Assembly (NCBI GenBank): GCA_949284415.1
Contig: CASDVM010000038.1
Location: 1 to 51,687, forward strand
Length of the DNA stretch: 51,687 nt
From: an uncultured bacterium
GTDB lineage: Bacteria > Cyanobacteriota > Vampirovibrionia > Gastranaerophilales > Gastranaerophilaceae
Direction of reading: 5' to 3'
Shown here in pieces: positions 40,866-48,796 of this stretch (position 1 is its first letter; the number at the start of each line of letters is the position of its first letter). The notes beneath the pieces were generated by a model that did not search any database, was not told where the DNA came from, and saw only the letters and a list, made by a program, of their open reading frames with translations. A program made the position numbers and the translations under genes.

Positions 40866-42884
40866 TTACAATTCAATCAAAACGCCCATTTTGTCGTTGT
40901 TTACTTCAACAAGAGATTTGAAATCACCTGCTTTTACCATATAAACATTTGCATTGTCATGTCTTACCTGAATAGGATTTGTTACATTATTATCAAATTT
41001 TTTCAGGACAAACACTTCATCATTGACTTTGCCGACAAGAGCCGATTTACCGTCAACATTTACTATATAGAAGCCTTTATTTTCATCAATATTAAATCCT
41101 GATTTAACAATCAGTCCGTTTATGTAAGATGCTTTTGTTTCATTGCGTAATTTCGCAATAGGGTTAGTTTGTCCTGCAGGATTTGACATATTTACGGTTT
41201 TTGAAGCAGGAATTTTTATATCTTGTATAGAGGACGGGCTGAGAATTCTTTTTGCTTCTTCTTTTGCAGACTGTTCTTTATCAAGAATAGAGAAAAATTC
41301 ATCTGCTGATGACATAATATATTCTGACGGTTTAAATTTCATACGTCTTCCTCCTGTTACATCGGACACACTGAGATTTGCATCTTTGAGCCGTCTGGGA
41401 TTAGCGTGTAAAATAGAATCACCAAGTTCAATATTTTTTTGTTCATGTAAAGGAATTTCTTTTTCATATTTTTTAAATCTGCTTTTAATCTTATCACGGC
41501 TTGTTGTATCAAGATTTAGCTTATGATTATCAAATGCTTTAAATTTGATGGTTTTTTGTATAGCATCTTCTTCATTCTGAATCTCTATAATTTCAGGTTC
41601 AATATTAATATTTGAAATTTGATTTTCAGATACTTCCGAAACCATTTTTTCAAGCTCTCTGCGTTTGTCTTCCACGGGGGTTGAGACAGGCTCTGCCGGA
41701 GTTTTAATAAATGTATATGTTCCTTTATTATTTGCTCTGGGAACAGGTTTTGCAGATGCATCAAGATAACGCTGATATTTTTCCTGCCATGATAATTCAT
41801 CGTTATTTACTATGTTATTGTATTTAACGGAATTGAGAACGGGCGGACGGTTAATAAAACCTTCAGAGAAAGATTTTTTACCGGAATTTACACTGCCAAA
41901 TATTGCTCTTAAAATATTAGATATAATAATCAGACCGAGCAGTGATAAAATTGTGTAACCTGCTCCTTTTGCTGTTTTCTTTGCTGTATTTTTTAATTTT
42001 TGTATAAAATTCGGAGCGGCAGAAACAGGCAGTTCCTTAATATCTCTTACGGGTTCTGAAAATGTAGTGCCCGCAACGGTTGATGTTTCCTGTACAATAT
42101 TTGTTTCGGGAGGTTTTTCGGCGGATTTTTCCTGTTTGACTTCATTAATCAACTGTGCAAGCTGATCCCGTCTGGTTTGCCTTTCAACATTATCGGGATT
42201 TACCTCTGTAAGTTTTATCTTAGGCGCCTCAGATTGCTTTTTTACGGCGACTTTGACTTCTTTTGTTGTTTGAGCTTTTGAAGCCTGTTTTGTTACTGCA
42301 GGTTTAATATTTTCGGTTTTATTAACGGTAATTTTTTCTGTTTTTGCAGGCTGTTGAGCCGGAGCTTTATTAACAGTAACTTCTGTTTTATTTACGGATT
42401 GTTTTTGCTGCGGTTCCTGTTTTCCTATATTATTTTTAACAGCATTGGCCTGAGCGATAAGAGTTTTATATTCTTTTTGTTCTTCGGTAACGGGTGCGCT
42501 TTTTCTGGCAGATGTTTTGATATCAAGCGGTTTTGTTGTAATAAGTGTAACTTTTGTATAACCGCCGTTTGCATCATTAACAGTTTTTACATTTACATCG
42601 GAAACTAAATCCCTCACACCGTTCAAATTAGAACTGCTGTAACCTGCACTTTGAACTTTAGGAATGAGAATTACATATTTATTATCTGATTTTTTCCTTA
42701 CGAAAACATTATCATTGTAGCTGTTTGAAGTAAATAACGTAACATTAACGGAGTTGTCGGATGCTCTTTTTAAATCCAGCTGGACAAGATTATTCCCGTT
42801 GTCTGCAAAAACATTTGAAACCGGAGTTGATGCAAGAACAGCTAATAATGCTATACCTATTATGTTATGTTTTTTCACTGCCAT
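40866..42884 (-). CDS. Exported protein with AMIN-like domain and internal membrane helix
   Basis: 672 residues. A signal peptide or anchor (about 8-27, IGIALLAVLASTPVSNVFA) precedes a beta-rich domain (30-125) resembling AMIN domains, which bind peptidoglycan or secretin partners: LVQLDLKRASDNSVNVTLF, KYVILIPKV, VNVKTV. Residues 140-260 are low-complexity Lys/Thr/Gln/Pro. A transmembrane helix lies near 308-328 (TILSLLGLIIISNILRA). The long C-terminal part is soluble and unrecognised, with a possible compact domain at 595-672. An envelope role (cell wall or pilus/secretin anchoring) is plausible. Confidence 0.65.
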   Translation of the reverse strand: MAVKKHNIIGIALLAVLASTPVSNVFADNGNNLVQLDLKRASDNSVNVTLFTSNSYNDNVFVRKKSDNKYVILIPKVQSAGYSSSNLNGVRDLVSDVNVKTVNDANGGYTKVTLITTKPLDIKTSARKSAPVTEEQKEYKTLIAQANAVKNNIGKQEPQQKQSVNKTEVTVNKAPAQQPAKTEKITVNKTENIKPAVTKQASKAQTTKEVKVAVKKQSEAPKIKLTEVNPDNVERQTRRDQLAQLINEVKQEKSAEKPPETNIVQETSTVAGTTFSEPVRDIKELPVSAAPNFIQKLKNTAKKTAKGAGYTILSLLGLIIISNILRAIFGSVNSGKKSFSEGFINRPPVLNSVKYNNIVNNDELSWQEKYQRYLDASAKPVPRANNKGTYTFIKTPAEPVSTPVEDKRRELEKMVSEVSENQISNINIEPEIIEIQNEEDAIQKTIKFKAFDNHKLNLDTTSRDKIKSRFKKYEKEIPLHEQKNIELGDSILHANPRRLKDANLSVSDVTGGRRMKFKPSEYIMSSADEFFSILDKEQSAKEEAKRILSPSSIQDIKIPASKTVNMSNPAGQTNPIAKLRNETKASYINGLIVKSGFNIDENKGFYIVNVDGKSALVGKVNDEVFVLKKFDNNVTNPIQVRHDNANVYMVKAGDFKSLVEVNNDKMGVLIEL

Positions 42885-43017
42885 TTTCTACCGCTAAATT
42901 TTCCCTTATATTATATAATACTTTGAGATAAAAATTTTTGCCACTTTATTAAAAAATTGTTCTTTTATGTTACAATTTATGAAGAAATTATAACATAAAA
43001 CTCAAGGATTATATCAT

Positions 43018-43908
43018 ATGAAAAGCGGATTCGCATGTATTATCGGAAGACCGAATGTCGGAAAATCAACCCTTTTAAATCAAATATTAGGGCAAAAAAT
43101 TGTAATAGCTACGGACAAAGCTCAGACAACGCGCAAACGCATTAAAGGTATTTACACTACAGATGAAGGGCAGATTGTATTTATTGATACACCGGGTGTT
43201 CATAAACCTTTAAACAAACTCGGAGAATTTTTGCTGGATGAGGCAAAAATTGCTGTTCCTGATGCTGATTTAATTCTTTTTCTTGTTGACGGTTCTGAAC
43301 CTGCAGGCAAGGGAGATAAGTGGATCGCGCAAAATATTCTGCAGACTGAAATTCCCGTGATTATTGTTATGAACAAAGTTGACAGACTTAAGAATATGAA
43401 CAAAATTGAAGAAAACCTGTTAAGTTACAAACTGCTGTTTGAAAAAAATTATCCTGTAGTCAGAATTTCAGCGAAAACTGGCAGGAATATCGATACGCTT
43501 TTAAAAAATATCTATAAAAATCTTCCGGAAGGCGGACTTTTGTACCCCGAAGATGTTGTAACAGAAGAATCTATGCGTGATGTAACAGAAGAAATTATCA
43601 GAGAAAAAATTCTTCTTAACACATCTGATGAAATCCCTCATTCCGTTGCTGTAAAAATTGAAAGTTATATTGAAAATGACGATATTGACAGAATTTATGC
43701 AACGATTTACTGCGAAACAAAAAGCCAGAAAGGTATTTTGATAGGCAAAAGCGGAAGTCTTCTGAAAAAAATCGGTACAGAAGCCCGTAAGGATTTAGAA
43801 AAAATTACGGAGAAAAAAGTATTTTTAGGGCTGGAAGTTAAAGTGGAAAAAGACTGGCGCAAAAAACAAAAATCTTTGAAAGCATTCGGTTACGAACAGG
43901 AAAAATAA
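43018..43908 (+). CDS. era: GTPase Era
   Basis: 296 residues. G motifs are complete: GRPNVGKSTLLN (G1), KAQTTRKRIKG (G2), DTPGVHKP (G3), MNKVDRL (G4), ISAKTG (G5). The C-terminal KH domain contains ILIGKSGSLLKKIGTEARKD. Era binds the 3' end of 16S rRNA and aids 30S maturation. It ends one base before a convergent small gene. Confidence 0.95.
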   Translation: MKSGFACIIGRPNVGKSTLLNQILGQKIVIATDKAQTTRKRIKGIYTTDEGQIVFIDTPGVHKPLNKLGEFLLDEAKIAVPDADLILFLVDGSEPAGKGDKWIAQNILQTEIPVIIVMNKVDRLKNMNKIEENLLSYKLLFEKNYPVVRISAKTGRNIDTLLKNIYKNLPEGGLLYPEDVVTEESMRDVTEEIIREKILLNTSDEIPHSVAVKIESYIENDDIDRIYATIYCETKSQKGILIGKSGSLLKKIGTEARKDLEKITEKKVFLGLEVKVEKDWRKKQKSLKAFGYEQEK

Positions 43909-43909
43909 T

Positions 43910-44119
43910 TTATTTTCTTTTCTCAAATTTTATATCGTAGCCGAGAATATCGGCAATTTTTCTGACTTCTTCAAATTTAATCGTTTTAAGTCTTAGTTTT
44001 TGAGAAAGTTTATTGACTGATTTTCGTTTATCTTTACTGTTATAAATTTTTGCTGCTATATCAGTCATTGTTTTTGCTTCTCCGGCTATTAATGATTTTA
44101 TGTCTTCACGAATACTCAT
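43910..44119 (-). CDS. Small DNA-binding-like protein (possible repressor)
   Basis: 69 residues: MSIREDIKSLIAGEAKTMTDIAAKIY, then a basic segment NSKDKRKSVNKLSQKLRLKT and VRKIADILGYDIKFEKRK. The last part resembles the final helices and close of XRE-type DNA-binding domains (ADILGYDIKF), but the first helices are unlike the standard motif. It is divergent from a 54-residue ORF, with a 28-bp perfect palindrome in between. A repressor role is inferred mainly from this context. Confidence 0.65.
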   Translation of the reverse strand: MSIREDIKSLIAGEAKTMTDIAAKIYNSKDKRKSVNKLSQKLRLKTIKFEEVRKIADILGYDIKFEKRK

Positions 44120-44138
44120 AATTCATATTCTAATTAAT

Positions 44139-44191
44139 TTGACAAATTGTGTATAATATGTTATACATGTACATATTAATATGTACATGTA
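44139..44191 (+). promoter_or_regulatory. Promoter overlapped by a 28-bp perfect palindrome
   Basis: TTGACA (44139-44144), 17 bases, then TATACA (44162-44167). The region 44164-44191 is a perfect palindrome of 28 bases built from overlapping ACATGTACAT/ATGTACATGT units and centred on TTAA. Its position over the -10 and start site is that of a strong operator. Confidence 0.7.
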
Positions 44192-44218
44192 CGCAATGAT
44201 ATGTAGAAAGGTATAGCT

Positions 44219-44383
44219 ATGGATATTTTTAATGAAATTGATGAGATTACTAATTTATCTAAATCTTTGGCTGATGCGCTTATGCTTACAAATGCCCAAA
44301 ATTATTCTGCATATAATAATGTTACTCTGGCACATATAATATTAGAAAAACTTGAAAAAGTTCAAAAAGAAATGTACAAATAA
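44219..44383 (+). CDS. 54-residue protein behind the palindromic operator
   Basis: MDIFNEIDEITNLSKSLADA to EKLEKVQKEMYK, a small acidic, helical protein with a C-terminal amphipathic helix and no membrane segment or cysteine. Ribosome site AAAGG with a 7-base spacing. Promoter and palindrome lie just upstream and it is divergent from the small regulator at 43910, suggesting a two-gene regulated pair. A toxin-antitoxin or phage-repressor-like unit is possible but not shown. It abuts the response regulator's 3' end. Confidence 0.6.
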   Translation: MDIFNEIDEITNLSKSLADALMLTNAQNYSAYNNVTLAHIILEKLEKVQKEMYK

Positions 44384-45079
44384 CTAAATACTTAATTTAT
44401 AACCACCGCCGTATATGGTCTCTATATATTTTTTCCCGTTTGCAATTTTATCTATTTTGCTTCTCAGATGTCTTATATGAACCCTGATTGTTTCTATATC
44501 ATCATCAGGCGAATAGCCCCAGACATCTTTTAAAAGCTTTGCCGATGACACCATATTGCCATGATTTTGGAAAAGCAGGTTAAATATTTCAAATTCTATC
44601 GGGGTTAATTTTGCCTGTTTATCACCTATTTTTACACTGTAAAGCTCAGGGAGAAGTGTTATATCCCCAAGTGTTAAAAGTTCGCGTGTAGAAGCACTTT
44701 CAGGAATTTGACGTGTTCTTTTCAAAAGAGCTCTTACCCTTACCTGTAATTCTTCCATTTCAAAAGGTTTTACAAGATAATCATCAACACCTATGTTGAA
44801 ACCGTTAACTTTATCATTAATCTGCGAAAGTGCTGTAAGCATCAATATTGGGATATTTTTTGTATCATCGTTTTTCCTTATCCTTTGCGCAACAGTAAAG
44901 CCGTCCACTTCTGGCATCATAACATCAAGAATTACAAGAGCCGGCAGTTCCTGCTTACACAGCGCAAATCCCCTTACTCCGTCAAAAGCCTGTATAACTT
45001 TATATCCGCAAAGTTCAAGATTAACTTTTATCAGCTCATTTATTGCCTGATCATCATCTATTACAAGAATTTTGTTCAT
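44384..45079 (-). CDS. OmpR-family response regulator (RpaA/RpaB-like)
   Basis: 231 residues. Receiver domain with acidic pocket Asp8-Asp9-Asp10, phospho-acceptor Asp52 (VILDVMMP), LTA switch region and Lys104 (DYLVKPFE). The C-terminal winged helix has LTPIEFEIFNLLFQNHGNMV, DIETIRVHIRHLRSKID and IYGGGYKLSI. The closest remembered resemblance is cyanobacterial RpaB/RpaA-type regulators, but paralog identity is uncertain. No histidine kinase gene is nearby, so it is an orphan. Confidence 0.9.
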   Translation of the reverse strand: MNKILVIDDDQAINELIKVNLELCGYKVIQAFDGVRGFALCKQELPALVILDVMMPEVDGFTVAQRIRKNDDTKNIPILMLTALSQINDKVNGFNIGVDDYLVKPFEMEELQVRVRALLKRTRQIPESASTRELLTLGDITLLPELYSVKIGDKQAKLTPIEFEIFNLLFQNHGNMVSSAKLLKDVWGYSPDDDIETIRVHIRHLRSKIDKIANGKKYIETIYGGGYKLSI

Positions 45080-45325
45080 ATCTGAATTTTATATGTAAAA
45101 TACTAAAAATACAACAGAATTTTGTTAAAAAATATTAATAAAAATAGCCCGTTTGAATGATACATTATAACCAGTTTTCAGACATATTTATTTGAAAAGA
45201 TTTGTAAAAAAAATTTTTTTAAGTGTCAATTTTACAAATTTTTTAGTTTTTATTGTAATATGTTAATTGCGTAATGCAAATTGTAGTAGTTATAAGTATA
45301 CATTTATAGATAGGAGGCACATGAA

Positions 45326-45781
45326 TTGGCAGTAACATCACCATTTACAGCATTTAAGGAAAACGGGAAAAAAGAAATCCACTTAGGACAACACGTTTTA
45401 GCAGAATTCTTTGAATGTGATCCGAACACATTGAACAGTTTAGATAAGGTCGAAAAGTACATGGTGGATGCCGCCCTTGAATGTGGTGCTACTATTGTCC
45501 AAAAATGTTTCCATATGTTTAACCCCTATGGAGTTTCAGGTGTGGTAATTATCTCGGAAAGCCACCTCGCAATCCATACATGGCCTGAATTGGGTTATGC
45601 AGCCGTAGATTTGTTTACCTGCGGTGATAAATGCGATCCGAAAATTTCTTATGAATTTTTGAAGAAAAAATTTAATTCTAAAAAAGCAACTTTCTCTGAA
45701 TTAAAAAGAGGAATTATTGATGAAGAAACCCTGAGAGTTGCTGAAAAACCTTTTGAAATTATGCAGCAATTCGCTGATTAG
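45326..45781 (+). CDS. speD: S-adenosylmethionine decarboxylase proenzyme
   Basis: 151 residues of the prokaryotic SpeH-type. The self-cleavage site is ESHLAIHTWPE with Ser79, which becomes the pyruvoyl group; His84 and Cys99 (LFTCGDKCD) are the other active-site residues. It makes decarboxylated AdoMet for spermidine synthesis. The TTG start at 45326 is 8 bases after AGGAGG. A closer ATG (45321) is out of frame and encodes only four codons. The stop codon is followed at once by a hairpin repeat. No spermidine synthase gene is adjacent. Confidence 0.93.
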   Translation: MAVTSPFTAFKENGKKEIHLGQHVLAEFFECDPNTLNSLDKVEKYMVDAALECGATIVQKCFHMFNPYGVSGVVIISESHLAIHTWPELGYAAVDLFTCGDKCDPKISYEFLKKKFNSKKATFSELKRGIIDEETLRVAEKPFEIMQQFAD

Positions 45782-45875
45782 GAGCGTAGCCGCTCCACCC
45801 GCCACACAGGTTTTGTATAAAGCTTGTGTAGTCTAAACTAAAGAAGGAGCGCAGCCGCATTACACGCCAGTCAGA
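45780..45875 (+). repeat. GGAGCGTAGCCGCTCC-family hairpin repeat after speD
   Basis: GGAGCGTAGCCGCTCCACC directly follows the stop codon. A different second hairpin follows (ACACA...TGTGT instead of ATTAAAGT...ACTTTAAT), then AACTAAAGAA and a partial second unit GGAGCGCAGCCGC. Unit order and length match the 4296 array, while the second stem has changed on both sides. Confidence 0.75.
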
Positions 45876-45920
45876 TTGTTGAATAAAATTTTGAAGAAGA
45901 ATTTTTAGAAGTTTATATAA

Positions 45921-45957
45921 AGTGTCACCCTGAACTAGTTTCAGGGTCTAATTTTTT
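45921..45957 (+). terminator. Palindromic element acting as terminator
   Basis: CCCTGAA-CTAGT-TTCAGGG stem-loop followed by TCTAATTTTTT, a copy of the CTGAACTTGTTTCAG family. It probably ends the speD transcript. Confidence 0.6.
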
Positions 45958-46063
45958 ATGAAGATGCCTTATCAGTTTTTTTGTTAAATCATGTAAAAAA
46001 TTTGCCTTTATATCATGACAGCCGAACTGTTTTTTTATATTATTTTCATAACAGGGGGTAGAA

Positions 46064-46543
46064 ATGCCGGAAGATTTAATAGAAAAAAAATCAAATTTTG
46101 ACTTAACTTCAAGAAGTGCTTTTTCCAGAGATGATGAAGTTTTTACATCAAAATCTTATGCCGCGCTTCTTGCTAAAAATATAATTCCGTATTCTCACAG
46201 AAAATTTGCTGATAATTACGTTATTATAAAAAAGGTCTTTAAGTTTCAAGCTGTTATGCCGAGAATTACAAATGCCGAAAAAGCGCTTCTGGCAAAATAC
46301 GATTTTAATACTCTTGAATATACAACCGTAAAACAAATGTATGAAGAACTTTCATTGTTGCAAAAATGGGCAGTTTCAGCTGATGAAACTTTGAAAAAAG
46401 ATTCTGATGAAATTCTTGAAATTCGTACAAAAGAGCTTAAATTTATTGTTGCAACAAGTTATGCAAGCATTTCTAACGAAATTTATAAAGGCTACCTTGC
46501 ATTAGAAAATTATTTTATTGAAATAAGCAAGTATAATGATTAA
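46064..46543 (+). CDS. Unknown small helical protein
   Basis: 159 residues with no recognised family. Charged and mostly helical, Tyr/Lys-rich in the middle (NYVIIKKVFKFQAVMPRITN), no signal peptide, cysteine or membrane segment. A weak ribosome site (GGGG) precedes the ATG. Neighbours give no functional hint. Confidence 0.6.
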   Translation: MPEDLIEKKSNFDLTSRSAFSRDDEVFTSKSYAALLAKNIIPYSHRKFADNYVIIKKVFKFQAVMPRITNAEKALLAKYDFNTLEYTTVKQMYEELSLLQKWAVSADETLKKDSDEILEIRTKELKFIVATSYASISNEIYKGYLALENYFIEISKYND

Positions 46544-46667
46544 TTCTAAATTAATACTATTTTAAAAACTTTTTTACTTATATTCGGTATATATTTTGAA
46601 ATATTATTTATAAGTAATATTATGAACATGAATAAAGAAATTATCAAAAATATAGGAGTTATGAAAG

Positions 46668-46748
46668 ATGACATTAAATGATGTTGTTTCCTTAGCTGGA
46701 ATTATTATTCTTGGGATAACAGGTTTATATTTTAACTACAAATTTAAT
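46668..46748 (+). CDS. Possible 26-residue hydrophobic peptide
   Basis: MTLNDVVSLAGIIILGITGL followed by YFNYKI, a single hydrophobic segment with a GGAG site 9 bases upstream. Small single-span peptides of this size exist as membrane proteins or toxins. Loss of one base in the following A run would extend it by about 16 hydrophilic residues. Too short to be sure it is a gene. Confidence 0.35.
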
Positions 46749-46799
46749 CAAATAGATAAAGATAATGACTGGTCATCTGCAAAAAGCAAGAGATAGACA

Positions 46800-47123
46800 T
46801 TATTCATTTATTGTTGCTTTAACTATTTTATAAATAGTTTCGATTTTTTGTTTGTCTTTGAGATTTTGGACATCTGTAATGATTTCATTAACCAAATCTT
46901 CCTGCGGTTTTATATGATCCACGGTAAAAAGTTCCGAGCTTGACACATTAAGTACATCAAGAATTTTTTCAAGTGTATCTGCTGTTAAAAAATTCTCTCC
47001 AGTTTCAATACCGCTGAGTGTGCGTGTAGCTATATCTATTTTTTCAGCAAATTGTTCTTGGGTATATCCTCTTTTTTGCCTTAATCTTTTTATTTTGGCT
47101 CCCAGTTGTTTTTTTATATTCAT
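46800..47123 (-). CDS. XRE-family regulator, third copy
   Basis: 107 residues. Helix-turn-helix IKRLRQKRGYTQEQFAEKID with recognition helix ATRTLSGIETGENFLTADT, then LEKILDVLNVSSSELFTV, followed by a helical tail that may dimerise. It is divergent from the small Gly-motif protein at 47396. The spacer holds repeated TCTAAACG and GAGATTAAA sequences that could be its operators. Confidence 0.88.
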   Translation of the reverse strand: MNIKKQLGAKIKRLRQKRGYTQEQFAEKIDIATRTLSGIETGENFLTADTLEKILDVLNVSSSELFTVDHIKPQEDLVNEIITDVQNLKDKQKIETIYKIVKATINE

Positions 47124-47395
47124 GACATTTAACCTCTAGTTTATTCTAAAAGATAACTTTAAATATCTAAACGAGATTAAACTGTATAAAATAAATATAT
47201 ATCCCCTTGAAATCTCTAGTCTGCTGTCTATTTGTTAAGAAATATAAATTTCTAAACGTATTGATATAATTAGCATATATAAGATATATGAGATTAAATA
47301 TCTATTTTTATGCAATTTTTGCGATTAAAATGTTTTATATATAAGTGAGTGCTATAAACACGAGAGATGTACAAAGTAAAAAAGGAGGATTTATT

Positions 47396-47686
47396 ATGTC
47401 AATGAACAATGTTAACGGCAAAATTTCGGAGGCTGCTCTACTAGGAGGTATAACCGGTGGGTTAAATGAGTCTGGAGTGTTAAAAGGAATACATACGGAA
47501 GTGAGAAAACCCGATAGTATTTTTTCACTACAGAAAAATAACTCAGATAATAAAATTGGAGTGCAGCCAGAAAATATTAATGCAGATCAAATAGCTTTGC
47601 CTGAGCAAATTATTGAAACAGTAGATAGATTTACAGTTGAAGGAGAATCGTACGAAACAAAACATAAATTAAATATAAAGCAATAA
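47396..47686 (+). CDS. Small protein with Gly-Gly segments, divergent from XRE gene
   Basis: 96 residues. AAGGAGG gives a strong start at the ATG at 47396; the longer reading from 47345 runs through the ribosome site and is unlikely. The segment SEAALLGGITGGLNESGVL (residues 11-29) has two GG pairs and resembles the double-glycine leader region of secreted peptides, but the remainder is long, acidic and unlike bacteriocins. No cysteine. Controlled by a divergent XRE protein like the two prepilin genes, and closed by a strong terminator. Confidence 0.65.
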   Translation: MSMNNVNGKISEAALLGGITGGLNESGVLKGIHTEVRKPDSIFSLQKNNSDNKIGVQPENINADQIALPEQIIETVDRFTVEGESYETKHKLNIKQ

Positions 47687-47697
47687 AAGTAATAAAC

Positions 47698-47730
47698 AAA
47701 AAGGACGGATTTTTTAATCCGTCCTTTTTT
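47698..47730. terminator. Bidirectional terminator between 47396 gene and rpsP
   Basis: AAAAAGGACGGATT (47698-47711) and AATCCGTCCTTTTT (47716-47729) form a perfect hairpin with a 4-base loop and T runs on both strands. Confidence 0.9.
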
Positions 47731-47744
47731 ATATAAAATTTAGT

Positions 47745-48140
47745 TTACGCTTCTGTTGCAGCTCCTTCTGCTGGGGCTTCTTCACCTGCTTCAGCGGCAG
47801 CCTTAGCTTCAGCTTCTGCAGCTGCTTTTGCTTCGGCCTCTGCCTGAGCTTTAGCCTGAGCCTTTTTAGAAAGTTTTACTGTTTCTTTTTTTACGTAATT
47901 TAGTGTACCGTCATCGTTGCAGTTTTTGATTAAGTAAGCAACAGTTTCAGTCGGTTGTGCACCTTTTTTAACCCAGTCAAGAGTTGAAACTTTATCCAGT
48001 TTCATAACTTTAGTCTTCGGATTATAGTAGCCTAGTTCCTGAACAGGTCTGCCTTCACGTTTTGTAGTTGAATTAATTACGATAATTCTGTATGACGGGT
48101 TCTTTTTTGCACCCATTCTTTTTAATCTGATTTTTAACAT
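47745..48140 (-). CDS. rpsP: 30S ribosomal protein S16 with Ala/Glu/Lys-rich tail
   Basis: 131 residues against the usual 80-90. The S16 core is normal: MLKIRLKRMGAKKNPSYRII, REGRPVQELGYYNPKTK and the segment GAQPTETVAYLIKNC. About 40 extra C-terminal residues are almost only Ala, Glu and Lys (KAQAEAEAKAAAEAEAK-type repeats), likely a long helix or flexible tail on the ribosome surface. The tail includes a near-perfect internal repeat of eight residues (AEAKAAAE). Confidence 0.93.
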   Translation of the reverse strand: MLKIRLKRMGAKKNPSYRIIVINSTTKREGRPVQELGYYNPKTKVMKLDKVSTLDWVKKGAQPTETVAYLIKNCNDDGTLNYVKKETVKLSKKAQAKAQAEAEAKAAAEAEAKAAAEAGEEAPAEGAATEA

Positions 48141-48299
48141 TTTGATTTTCCCTTATTTTTTTATGTAACTTGCGGATTTGAAAACCAACGCAGCCGCCGC
48201 TTTGGCTGACAAATCCTTGAACAAGGCTAAGAGGAATTGCCTTATTCCTTTTTTATGTAATCACAAAAGCTTTTACTAATCAAGTATTGGTTTACAAAA

Positions 48300-48701
48300 C
48301 ATAATAAATATTATTAGCATCCATCCCTCTTCTGGGATAGGATTTTATTATTCGGGAACTATGCGTCCCCGCACCCCGCACTTGATTTCTTTCTTTTTGA
48401 GCAACGCAAAAAGAAAGAAATCAAGACAAGAAAGAAAAACGCGCTGCCCGTTTAATTACTGCTAAACTCAACTTGAAACGAGTGAACTCGCTATATGACA
48501 TTTTTGAACTTGTTTCAGAATCTAATCTTTTTTACCGCTCAGACAGCACTCGTTCTGTTGTTGTTTCGTTAAGCAGTAATTGTTGAAAATAATTTCGTGC
48601 GCTTTGAGCACCGAAAATAGCTTGCCTTCCTACCTTTTTATCCTCTTGCCCTCGCATCATCTTCTCTTTAAGAGAAGATGATGCCCATAATATTTATTAT
48701 G
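48300..48701. mobile_element. Gene-free element with terminal inverted repeats (MITE-like)
   Basis: It lies in the 656-base gap between rpsP and secA. CATAATAAATATTAT (48300-48314) is the exact inverse of ATAATATTTATTATG (48687-48701), and inward of these GCATC/GATGC and further bases also pair, giving arms of about 29 bp. Inside are three more palindromes: a 19-bp perfect stem CTTGATTTCTTTCTTTTTG with its inverse near 48380-48424; AATTACTGCT (48454-48463) with AGCAGTAATT (48572-48581) around a CTGAACTTGTTTCAG-family copy; and a 14-bp stem CATCATCTTCTCTT/AAGAGAAGATGATG (48655-48683). No ORF. The rest of the gap (48141-48299, 48702-48796) shows only the secA promoter region. Confidence 0.55.
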
Positions 48702-48796
48702 TAAAATATAAATATTTCCTTAAGAAGTAACAAATTTATTTTGTCTATGCTACTATTAATTATAATAATTACCAGAACGGAGAGGAAAATTTTATA

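Noticed and set aside
45321-45335. Four-codon upstream ORF (ATG to TAA) overlapping the speD start
   Set aside because: The ATG is only 3 bases from AGGAGG, too close for efficient initiation, while the TTG has ideal spacing; eukaryote-like uORF control is not supported.
45326-45781. Polyamine operon around speD
   Set aside because: No spermidine synthase or arginine/ornithine decarboxylase gene is seen nearby, so no operon is claimed.
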